12,323 nucleotides of DNA, taken from positions 1 through 12,323 of the forward strand of contig JAXIUW010187071.1 in the NCBI GenBank assembly GCA_035591015.1, read 5' to 3'. The position numbers and the translations under genes were made by a program. The notes beneath the pieces were generated by a model that made no database searches, was not told where the DNA came from, and was given only the letters and a program-made list of their open reading frames with translations. This document shows, piece by piece, positions 1-7,743 of the stretch; positions within the stretch are counted from its first letter, which is position 1, and each line of letters begins with the position of its first letter. This DNA comes from Cephalothrix simula (taxonomy: Eukaryota > Nemertea > Palaeonemertea > Archinemertea > Cephalotrichidae).

Positions 1-187
1 TACTAGTTGTGCTTTAACTCTAACATATTATTCTATGGAACCGGAAGTAACACAATTTTTCAATATAGCTACCTTTGTCCATCCCCCTGAACTCATCTTT
101 TTCATTCTAGTGTGACTTTTATGTATTCAATTGCTTTAATCTCTCGGGCTAACACTTTTTTTCCTAAATTTAATCACATCTGCTGGT
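1..187. other. No recognised feature
   Basis: AT-rich sequence with no open frame, repeat or RNA gene that I can support. It lies just upstream of the coding-like remnant at 188-803 and could belong to the same decayed element. Confidence 0.4.
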
Positions 188-803
188 GTAGACAATGGCC
201 TTTTTGATGATTCTACTTTGAAAGATATCCCTATACACCTGATACCAGACTACTGATCACTCGTTGCCTTTTTGAATAAAATCAATGAGACAAAGATTTA
301 TTTTCCTAATGATGTGACCACTGATTTTGACATCCAATTTCGTTCTAGGTTGGAAATTTGGTCGTCGTTAATTTGATGAATTCTTTGCTTTGTTTAAAGA
401 TTATTTGCCTTTGCCTGCGTTTGATCGTGTTTTGGTGTCTAGTAAGAAGATTATATCCCTATGTCGTGGTTATAAAGCTTAAAGGGCCTTCTTTTTATAG
501 TTGTCGAAATTTTAAACGAGTGTATAACATTCCTACTTTATTGAAAGATGTACGTTTTTAAAATAGGTACTTCCTTTGAATCAAATTGTTAAATGAGCAA
601 CATAATTTTTTAGTGGACAACACAGCTGTGGTTTTAGAATTAATGCATTTTAAAGGATTAAGTAAAATAGGAGACTTAACTCCGTCATTATTAAAAATCC
701 GCTTTTAATAATGATCATCATCATAGTCGACCCGTCCCATGAAAAAATAGTTAAAACCGTAAAAAAAGCTTTAAAGCTAATTCCAACGCTATTCGCCGGC
801 TAA
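188..803 (+). pseudogene. Decayed coding-like sequence, family not identified
   Basis: Several protein-like stretches follow one another on the + strand in changing frames. One frame from 188 reads VDNGLFDDSTLKDIPIHLI, stops at 254-256, then stays open to about 370 (including YFPNDVTTDFDIQFRSRLEI). A second frame at about 371-480 reads FDEFFALFKDYLPLPAFDRV and continues. A third ends at 559-561 (NFKRVYNIPTLLKDVRF). A fourth, about 586-708, includes FLVDNTAVVLELMHFKGLSK. A fifth, 711-803, includes VDPSHEKIVKTVKKALKLI. The need for several frameshifts or stop read-throughs suggests a pseudogene or dead mobile-element fragment. An acceptor-like TTCGTTCTAG ends at 350, so a spliced gene is a weaker alternative. 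I recognise no family, and AT-rich DNA can give open frames of this length by chance. Confidence 0.3.
685..714. repeat. Perfect 12-bp inverted repeat with 6-nt loop
   Basis: TCATTATTAAAA at 685-696 is exactly complementary to TTTTAATAATGA at 703-714, with ATCCGC as the loop. The TAA at 706-708, which closes one coding-like frame of the remnant, lies in the 3' arm. The stem is nearly all A/T, so stability is modest. Confidence 0.85.
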
Positions 804-822
804 AAAATTAGTGTTTTTTAGC
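799..822. repeat. Perfect 9-bp inverted repeat with 6-nt loop
   Basis: GCTAAAAAA at 799-807 pairs exactly with TTTTTTAGC at 814-822 around the loop TTAGTG. The stop codon TAA at 801-803 of the last coding-like frame lies in the 5' arm, as with the hairpin at 685-714. Confidence 0.8.
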
Positions 823-924
823 ATACATTATTAACTGAATTTCATTAGAAATCTTTTACATGTATTTAATTCATGGCCCAAAATTTGATTGAAAACTGTT
901 AATTTATCCCCTTAGAGGAGAAAC

Positions 925-1217
925 TCATAGCCATCAGCATCACCATCATCAGCATAATTATTATCGTCATCGTCATTATCATCATCAACAGAACAGCATC
1001 GTAATCGTCGTCGTAGTCATCGTCATCGTTATCATCATCATAATCATTATCGTCGTCCATCAACATCAACATCGCCATTACTATTACCACCATTCCTACC
1101 ATTAACACTATACAATTATTATTGCATGTACCATCATCGCCAACACCATTACCATCATCATCATTATTATACGTGTAACTGCATTACCATTATCAGGACA
1201 AACACCACCATCAGCCA
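925..1217. repeat. Degenerate CAT/ATC trinucleotide microsatellite
   Basis: Dense imperfect runs of CAT, CAC, ATC, CGT and TTA triplets spread over nearly 300 bp. The minus-strand frame through it (899-1108) translates as low-complexity Asp/Met/Val runs, the expected by-product of a GAT/GAC/ATG repeat and not a gene. The interruptions suggest an old, degraded tract. Confidence 0.85.
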
Positions 1218-2269
1218 GTTGCTTTATTATCCTCAGTTTTATGTAGGCCTATGCATCAATAATACAAATGTTCAATGGCTGATGTCTAGCTAACATTTAC
1301 GTCGCATGGTCTATCACCGATTCTGATGGTTGATCAATTTATGCTTTAAATTTTAATGTACCTGTCATCTAATTTTTCAAGTTCGATATTTTGTTTGCTT
1401 ACTTCGATTTTGAAAAAATAATCAATATTTTAAAGCTGCTATAGTTTGGAAAAGATTCTTCATAGTTTTATTATTAATTTAAAGTTCTAATAAAGCCTTA
1501 GTCTGGTTCCCATGCCCCGAAAGTGGTATGGTTTAAGTGGGCCCCATGATGGATAAGTTGAAATTATATCTTCAAAGGGGTAAGGGAAATAACACTACAG
1601 TGATATGATCATCCAGTTAACCTCGGTCGGTCGATACTCATACTCTTTCATTAGTAGAAAAGCTATTACCTAGGTTTTATCTAGATGCGATATAATTTTT
1701 AATAATTTTATTCCATCAAAAACAAGACGATATTACATATAGACAATCAATTAAAGGACAAGACAAGACGATGCGGAATACATACAATGGAATTACGTAA
1801 GGTGTTTCCACAATTAAGGTTCACGAGATCCTTATTCATTCGTACACAATAACTATACAGGGTGGGCCAGAGAGAATGTCCAAATCAGTTTTTTGCATAT
1901 TTAGGGTAGAAAAAATTATGGGATAGAATCAAAATTTCAACCAATCAGAGGGCTCAGGGGACCGACTGCCCAAAAAAGTTACGTAGGGCCTGTCACGTGA
2001 CTAATTTAGTTAAAAATTGATAGGCTCATAAATCAATGAATATAAATCGGAATTGAAATTTAAAGGTATCCATGAACATCAGCATCTCTAAAAATGAGGA
2101 TGCTTACACCCACAAAATATTGATTTAATGGTGCTTTGTAACATCATTTCAAGATTTAATCCTGAAAGTGTAGTAAAAAAGAATGGACAATATGTCTTAC
2201 CGTGATAATAAAGATGAGAGTCTGCATCTTTAGCAAATATTTTGGCTTTCAAAATCGTTATCACAATTT
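1218..2269. other. Intergenic stretch without a recognised gene
   Basis: No supportable coding exon, RNA gene or full transposon was seen. It contains an AGGCCTAT word near 1245 and, at 1858-2001, a sequence resembling a transposon end followed by CCAAT and E-box motifs, listed separately. Confidence 0.5.
1941..2001. promoter_or_regulatory. CCAAT box plus palindromic E-box
   Basis: CCAATCAG starts at 1941 and the 10-bp palindrome GTCACGTGAC lies at 1992-2001. These match the NF-Y and USF/MITF-type CACGTG classes. No gene start is visible just downstream, so the pair may be fortuitous or internal to a mobile element whose end could be the TATACAGGGTGGGCC string at about 1855-1869. Confidence 0.2.
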
Positions 2270-2890
2270 GATGCAAGCTAACATTATTTCAAAGTAAAAA
2301 CTTACATTATCTGGCTTGTGATGCCATAATGTTGACATTTTGAAACTGATAATTTGGATGAGGAGCAGCATCCAAGTAATAAAATGCTTTCGAAACGAAT
2401 AAATATTAAAAATTCTCTACTACTTTTTAGCATAGTAAAATACAAAAATTTTCATACCGGTACGTTATTCTTGGTAGTTTTCTGAAACTGTTACTTTTTG
2501 CATCAGCAGCTAATATCCGGTGTGCATCTGCAACTAATTGCGCTTCCAAATACATAGTTTTACTATCAAACATTATTTTTCAAAATTCCCATTGGTAAAA
2601 ACTTCAATTTCACTCTTAAAATGGATATTTTGAAAATGATAATCTGGATGAGAAGCAGCATCCTGGAATAAAATGCATTTTAAAAGGAATAAATATTAAA
2701 AGTTCCTCTAACCTACGTTTTAGCATGGTAAAATACGAAATTTTTCAATTAATACGTTATTTTTGGAAATTTTTTGAGATTGCTAATTTTTGCATCAGCA
2801 GCCAATAAATGTTTTAGATGATACAAATTTTCATAAAGTATCTTTCCAAATCATTTTGAAAGGTGAAAACATACAAAAGGATTTTTGAAA
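2270..2890. repeat. Imperfect tandem duplication, period about 290 bp
   Basis: Two adjacent diverged copies keep the same order of landmarks. AACATTATT lies at 2280 and 2569; TGAAA(C/A)TGATAAT(T/C)TGGATGAG at 2341 and 2631; GCAGCATCC followed by AAATGC; TTAGCAT(A/G)GTAAAATAC; ACGTTATT; and CATCAGCAGC at 2501 and 2793. The offset is 289-292 bp throughout. A third partial unit may start after 2803 (CTTTCCAAATCATTTTGAAA compared with the end of copy one). No coding potential was seen, so a minisatellite-like or transposon-internal duplication is likely. Confidence 0.7.
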
Positions 2891-3932
2891 ATCATTTTCT
2901 ATGCATGTGACATCACATGTCCATCTGCATTATCCCTCATCTGGCATCTGCATCTCAAATTATCTTAATGCAACAAGGTATTTTAGGAAGCCAAAATGAT
3001 ACTTTATCCCGCAACCAACATTTTATAGCCCTAAAAATTAATTAACCCCATTTTCTGGGCCCTTTTTTATTAAAAATGTCCAAATTATCACTTAAACATC
3101 AGCAACTTTTTATTGAGCCGGTCGATTATTGCATACTTTTTTTAGATGAAAGATAATAAATCAACGAATCCAGAAAATCTTCCTATTTGGAGGGAATTTT
3201 GTAGGAAATTAAGAATGTGGAAACATACTCAATTCGGCTATTATTCATCAAGGGCAATGGTCATTTTAAGGCATTGAAAATTTTGAAGTGTCCATCCACT
3301 TACAAACTACAATGACAAAAAACATTTTTGTCTATTTCTCAATTTGGTAACCTGTAAAGAAAGGTGTCATCCATCCTGGGGTCTTAGGGTCTATGATAAA
3401 ACTGGAATCAACCGTGGGTCATGTGCGAAATTTAAAGTATTAAAATGCATGTTTGTTACACGAAAGAAACGCGTTTTATATTATTTAATATCGACAGTTC
3501 CATTTTTATTTTCTATCGGCCTGGGGCTCAAACCCCTCCCCTAATCCATCGATTACTCGGATAGAAATAGCTGTCGAATTTTTGAGATGGTCCCCAATTA
3601 GCTAGTTACAAAACGGCAATGTGTTACTCCAGTTTACGAGAATCAATCAACCCCGCGCCGCTTACACCATGCTGGAGCTGGAGCAGCTTACGAAGTAAAG
3701 CGGTAGCATGGACAGGCTGGCATTTATCACGGCATCGTGGCGTCATGGGCTCCCAAGGCAAAGGTTGAATACCCATAATACCCACTGGCAGTATAATACC
3801 GACTATGGCAGTAAATTTAATTTAAAATGATGAGGCACTTTCGCTCCCCAAAATTGGGTCACAGCACCCAAAGTCCAAGGTCAAAACGGCTGGGAGTTTA
3901 TTGATTAACTAAAGCGCGATGTAGACGATAAC
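2891..3932. other. Intergenic stretch without a recognised gene
   Basis: The only sizeable open frame (3344-3544, 66 codons) resembles no family I know and is within chance length. The stretch 3640-3770 is somewhat GC-richer. No tRNA-like box, poly(A)-tailed element or terminal repeat was found. Confidence 0.5.
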
Positions 3933-4065
3933 CCATTGCAGGGATGCCGATTTTCAGCGAATCCGCGGATTTTGAGTCAAACTGGTAATACAAAAAGGCC
4001 TATAAACCTCCAAATCGGCGGATTTCCGCGTTTTTTGTCCGCGGCTATCGGCATCCCTGCCATTG
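3933..4065. mobile_element. 121-bp MITE with 6-bp target duplication
   Basis: CAGGGATGCCGAT at 3939-3951 is the exact reverse complement of ATCGGCATCCCTG at 4047-4059. Both outer ends are flanked by CCATTG (3933-3938 and 4060-4065), a perfect 6-bp direct repeat, so the element is 3939-4059. Both subterminal regions carry TCCGCGG-type palindromic words. There is no room for a transposase, so it is non-autonomous. The CAGGG termini recall hAT elements, but classic hAT duplications are 8 bp, so superfamily assignment is open. An open frame at 3936-4244 starts inside this element and is an artefact. Confidence 0.85.
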
Positions 4066-5241
4066 GCTTTCCTTATATTGCTCCAAATGATACTTTACCT
4101 TGCAACTTGGTATTTGATTCTAGGATAATGGTCATCAATCTTTCCTATTGGATTTTTTCTTCTCAAAGTTGGTACATTGATTTTAACCTTCGAACTGGAT
4201 ATCAGCCGACGACGCGAAAAATTAGAAATTCGTTTATCGACTAAGATGTATTCCGAAAATCGTAAATGTAAGATAGGTTTTGGAGTTCATCTAATCGTGT
4301 TAAGTGCACCTTGCAAATCAATTTTAATTCACCTTCCTCAATATTTCAGCTGTGCTCGTCTCATGATTTCCCATCATTTCGACCAATAGATCATGGTCGA
4401 TCATGTCTTCCGATTGATAACGTGATCACAGGGCGCCATAAACTTGCAAGAACTAATCCTCAATTTACCAAAATTGGCCAAATTTATAATTTTTTCTGCC
4501 ACTCGATTTCAATCGAAACACGGCTCAATGTCATCTTAAATAACGAATTCAATAATGGACTTTGTTCTTTGTTAGCGTCTTGCAACCAATAATAAAATCA
4601 ATGAAATTGTCCAGGCTCGTGCCTGCTCGTGCAAAATATATCTGGCGTAAAAGGGATGCCGGTCCGGGCTGTATACTTTGTATCGACGAAAAAAGCCAAG
4701 GGATAAATGTCCCCTCCAGGGATGAATGTCCTCCTTCGGTGTACACTGTGGTTAAGCTATATGGTAGCTAACAATCAATGCCGGGATATTCCCTATTCTG
4801 ATATACTGCGTCAGAGCTAACCGGGAACAGCTATGAATTGATTGGCGTTAATATGTAAGCGATCGCCCGGTTTTGAAAAATATAAAAGAATTACTTCTCG
4901 GTGCCTTATATTTCAACTTGAGTTAATGCCCCTTTTTATAAAAAAAGGCATCTCGATCTGAACCCTATATGACCTATAGCTTATTATTGACCAAAATCAT
5001 TCGTTTCAAATCTAGAGCCAAAATCAATACATTGACACAATTTAGCCAATGAGCAGAGCGTACGTCGTATGCCCCTCAGAGACTAAATACTAGTGTCATT
5101 TAAGAGGCGATTGAGATGTCGTTTTTACTATATGGTGGCCAAACTCAAGATGAAGCTGGCCATGTAAATTTGTGTGGATCAGATAAATATTTTAAATGTA
5201 TTTTTTTATTTAATTCCTGAAATAATTGAAGTTATAAAGAG
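4066..5241. other. Intergenic stretch with chance open frames only
   Basis: Open frames at about 4129-4389, 4311-4592 and 4562-4771 reach 70-94 codons on the + strand, but none shows a recognisable domain, and several frames are open at once. The stretch contains the dispersed repeat copy at 4653-4734 and a small imperfect hairpin at 4926-4949. Nothing else was recognised. Confidence 0.45.
4653..4734. repeat. Diverged dispersed repeat, copy 1, with internal 19-bp duplication
   Basis: This stretch aligns with 6750-6813: GGGAT(G/A)CC(GG/AA)TCCGGG(C/T)T, then TTTGTAT, TCGA, GAAGCC-like and GAT(A/G)AATGTC blocks in the same order and spacing. In this copy the last block is doubled: GGGATAAATGTCCCCTCC at 4700 and GGGATGAATGTCCTCC at 4719. 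The family is unknown. Confidence 0.5.
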
Positions 5242-5384
5242 TACACAAATGGATGGGGCATGGCTTGATGTTAGATAACCCCCCCCCCCTGCTAGTTTCT
5301 CATGCTAGGGTATAGGATCCCCATAACCTATATATCACTGGAAAGGGCAAAACTACTTACCCAATTCTTCCATCCATTTGTGTA
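5242..5384. mobile_element. 139-bp MITE with TA duplication, copy 1
   Basis: CACAAATGGATGG at 5244-5256 is the exact reverse complement of CCATCCATTTGTG at 5370-5382. TA dinucleotides flank both ends (5242-5243 and 5383-5384), the target preference of Tc1/mariner-type elements. The interior holds a run of 11 C residues (5279-5289) and has no coding capacity. A related terminus recurs at 12155. TA flanks are weak evidence in AT-rich DNA, but the paired termini plus a second copy support a mobile element. Confidence 0.75.
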
Positions 5385-5631
5385 TAGAGTAAATATTTTA
5401 TTATTTGTACCGGGTACGTCAGTCACTAAGTACGATAAGGGAATTCATTAATTAGCACTGTCTTCCAGTTGTACTATTTTTTGGATTTTTATTTTGTTTG
5501 CTTACTTCTGTATTATTTATTTTAAAATCTATAATTAATAAGTAAATATATATGTATATGTATCATATTGATTATAATTGTTCTTGAGTCCGTATCTATG
5601 GTAACCAATTGTAACTGCTGGGTCCTATCGA
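5385..5631. other. AT-rich spacer, possible minus-strand 3' UTR
   Basis: No gene recognised. On the minus strand an AATAAA lies at 5516-5521, about 111 nt beyond the stop of the reading frame at 5632-5817, and would serve that model as a poly(A) signal. In such AT-rich DNA the hexamer is expected often by chance. Confidence 0.3.
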
Positions 5632-5838
5632 TCATTTTGACTCTTCCTCAAATGACAGGAATAATTTAGGTTTTATGTGAAATTTGCCATTAATTCTCTG
5701 TCTAACTGTTCCCTTTTCACCGTCAAACGATAGACGCCCGTAAATGGGAACTTCAAAGTGGCTGTAACGATCCGAGTATTCGATTTTTGTATATCCTTTG
5801 GATGATATTCTAAGCATGTAACGGGTAAAAACTAGAGT
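5632..5838 (-). CDS. Candidate small gene or 3'-terminal exon, unknown protein
   Basis: A minus-strand frame runs from ATG at 5815-5817 to TGA at 5632-5634 (61 codons). It has a balanced, protein-like composition with alternating hydrophobic and charged residues, for example YTKIEYSDRYSHFEVPIYGR, then GRLSFDGEKG and a C-terminal FLSFEEESK. The open frame extends upstream by seven codons to an acceptor-like TTGTTTCTAG (minus strand) ending at 5839, so it may be the last exon of a spliced gene. I see no known domain, signal peptide or membrane segment. It competes with the + strand model starting at 5858, only 40 bp away. The length is not far above chance. Confidence 0.25.
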   Translation of the reverse strand, partial: TLVFTRYMLRISSKGYTKIEYSDRYSHFEVPIYGRLSFDGEKGTVRQRINGKFHIKPKLFLSFEEESK

Positions 5839-5857
5839 CTAGAAACAATCATCCAAG

Positions 5858-6248
5858 ATGTCTGATGATGTCCATTGTTTATCGCTGAAAGGTAGGCCTC
5901 TTTTGTTTAATAAGTCATTTCGTTTTTTTTTTGCATGTAGCATATCTAGCATCTGTTTCAACGATTTCGTTTGCACCATTTATTGCTGTGGGAACGGACA
6001 TTGATTTTTTTATCCCCAGATCCCTTCACTAGGAACTAGGAAGTACAATGTATACAAGTCATCATATATCATGTATTTGCCTGTGTCTAGTTAGTAGTTG
6101 TCTGAATCAATTCCTGGTATAATTTGCAGTATCTCAAGCTACGGAACGTCTTGATCTGCCATTACTACCATCAGAATCATTGCACCTTTACGCCCAAAAT
6201 TTAGAGCATATTTTGTGTGGAACGGATTTAGGCGTTTTAGCAGTTTAA
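5858..6248 (+). CDS. Candidate two-exon small protein, 50 residues, unknown function
   Basis: Exon 1 (5858-5891) starts with ATG in an AAGATGT context, after an in-frame TAG at 5840-5842, and reads MSDDVHCLSLK. It ends at AAAG|GTAGGC. Exon 2 (6130-6248) follows a TTTGCAG acceptor, completes a split Val codon and stays in frame to TAA at 6246-6248. It includes VSQATERLDLPLLPSESLH and ends in GTDLGVLAV. The 238-bp intron and preserved phase support the model. AATAAA occurs at 6479-6484, 231 nt past the stop. The protein would be a soluble, leucine-rich microprotein without a signal peptide, and I recognise no homologue. The promoter-like cluster at 6259-6323 falls in its 3' UTR, which argues against it. 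Confidence 0.35.
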
Positions 6249-6258
6249 CCAATTTTAA

Positions 6259-6323
6259 CCGCCATCATTCCTTTTAATGATGCCCACAATGCTTTGCGAA
6301 AGGGGAATACCCGATGACGTCAT
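6259..6323. promoter_or_regulatory. Promoter-like cluster: YY1-, ZNF143- and CRE-type motifs
   Basis: Within 65 bp there is CCGCCATCATT (6260-6270; reverse strand AATGATGGCGG, YY1-like), CCCACAATGC (6283-6292, one or two changes from the ZNF143/Staf core) and ATGACGTCAT (6314-6323, a full CRE/ATF palindrome). These families are typical of TATA-less housekeeping promoters. It could drive a minus-strand transcript toward the frame at 5632-5817. It could equally drive TRAPPC13 through a non-coding first exon, since an acceptor-like TTGGTTTTAG lies just before its ATG. Motif matches were made by eye. Confidence 0.3.
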
Positions 6324-6478
6324 TTTACACTTTTTGACAATGATCATTAGTATGGGGCATAAATGGCGAAAGTGTATGTTCTCCTTCGATGATCAGATTT
6401 CAGAGAGCTAGAGATAAGTTGGTACAGTAGTTTACATGGAGAGTATAATTATTTATTGTGAGACCAGAGTATGCAATC

Positions 6479-6484
6479 AATAAA
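6479..6484 (+). terminator. Candidate poly(A) signal AATAAA
   Basis: The AATAAA hexamer lies 231 nt after the stop of the two-exon small-protein model and is the first clear signal downstream. The hexamer is common in AT-rich DNA, so this is weak support. Confidence 0.25.
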
Positions 6485-7700
6485 AAAATTTCAAATTAAA
6501 TATTTCCAATTTTATACTTCCCGCCGCCAAAGAAGCCATTTTGTTATCCTGTCCATTACGAGTTAAGATGTCCCCCATAAGAGTCGCTTATGGCTTAGGA
6601 AGGACATGGGTGAGGTTATATTTTCGGTATTTGGATGGAAATACTAACCCACTTAGATGATCTCCAGTAAAGTAAAAACGCTACCAGTAAGATTTACTTA
6701 ATCAACCCCTCCTAGTTCTACGAGAAAGATGCCTGTCCGGCAGGGAATAGGGATACCAATCCGGGTTAAAGATTTTGTATATTGTCGAAGCAAGAAGCCT
6801 AGAGATGAATGTCGAGCTAAAAATGGCCCCTAAACCCAACCGTTTTAAAGTTATAAGATATTTTTAAAAATGGGTCCAGTGCACCCATGGGGGTACTAAT
6901 TAGCCCAAAAAACCAATTTCGCATTTTTTTCATAGAGTTAATCATTTTTATTGGAATTTACCATATCATAATTATCCAAAACCGTTGAGAAACCTTGTGT
7001 TGCAATTTGTTCCGGGTTAGGCCGATTTTGGAGCTATTTCCACCGTACTCATTCACCGCTGCTCTCATCAAAACTCAAATTTGATGAATTAAAGGCGGAC
7101 AAACAGCATAAAACCTCTTGGCCAAGGATGACATCCCTACCGACAATTCCTGTCACACCGGTACGAACAGCCGTAGGTAGTGTGACGTAGGTAATTGGGA
7201 GCCTTGCCTAACCTTGTCCTTAGATTTAAAATACAACTGATTTATCCATAGAATACCTTATTGAATAACGTACCTATCCATAAAAGCTTTTTGAATTTGA
7301 AGCGTTATTGAAATAAATCTAAAGGCTTGAAAGTTCTATTTCCTTTCACCGCTAAATAGCGTAGTGATTTTCATTATTCGAAAATAACTAAGGTTATTAG
7401 GGGGTAGCATGTCTACCTGAAAGCCATCTAATTTGATTCATACAAGTCATTCAGTTTAAATTATTGGACAAGTTCGTGATAGCAGTCATATTCCAGCCTC
7501 CTTTATCAAGTTCATTAATGTATAAAGACTGATGTCATGTTCCTTATGTTCCGTCTGGTTTGAAGGAGGCTACACATAATAGGCTCTTTCAATTTAGTGA
7601 CTGGACTAAGTTCTAAGCTTTCATTTGGATTATATCTGGTTTACAATCAACTTGAGTTGCAATCTTGGTTTTAGATTAGTGAAAAGTGATTTTGGTTCCA
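6485..7700. other. Upstream region of TRAPPC13, no other gene recognised
   Basis: No coding exon could be supported. On the minus strand, at 6521-6541, ACAAAATGGCTTC resembles a YY1 site and a strong translation start, but its frame closes after 20 codons without a convincing donor. The dispersed repeat copy 2 lies at 6750-6813. GTCACAC/GTGTGAC arms near 7155-7195 could form a weak hairpin. The last 30 bp contain a pyrimidine-rich TTGGTTTTAG that may end a 5' UTR intron. Confidence 0.4.
6750..6813. repeat. Diverged dispersed repeat, copy 2
   Basis: This is the partner of the copy at 4653-4734: GGGATACCAATCCGGGTT, TTTTGTAT, TGTCGAAGCAAGAAGCC and AGAGATGAATGTC appear in the same order. It is in direct orientation about 2.1 kb from copy 1 and lacks the internal duplication. 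The family is unknown. Confidence 0.45.
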
Positions 7701-7743
7701 ATGGCAGAAGCTAAACAAAATAAGTGGGACTGTAGCTTACAAG
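7701..7743 (+). CDS. TRAPPC13: TRAPPC13 exon 1 (start exon)
   Basis: It encodes [14 protein letters not shown] plus the first base of a Val codon, ending at CAAG|GTAGGG (phase 1). The residues are not conserved with vertebrates, but the length before VMRL matches. The start context is weak at -3 (C) with G at +4. This is the least certain exon. Confidence 0.75.

Noticed and set aside
899-1108. Minus-strand 69-codon frame rich in Asp and Met
   Set aside because: It is the translation of a degenerate CAT/ATC microsatellite.
3344-3544. 66-codon + strand frame
   Set aside because: No family resemblance, no supporting promoter or splice signal, and length expected by chance.
3936-4244. 102-codon + strand frame
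   Set aside because: It begins in the terminal inverted repeat of the MITE at 3939-4059 and shows no domain; several frames are open here together.
4129-4771. Several 70-94 codon frames as possible exons
   Set aside because: No recognisable family, no consistent splice sites, and lengths within chance for this window.
6500-6541. Minus-strand start ACAAAATGGCTTC as the first exon of a gene (MASLAAGS)
   Set aside because: The context is good, but the frame ends after 20 codons, the only donor (GTATAA) is weak, and no in-phase next exon was found.
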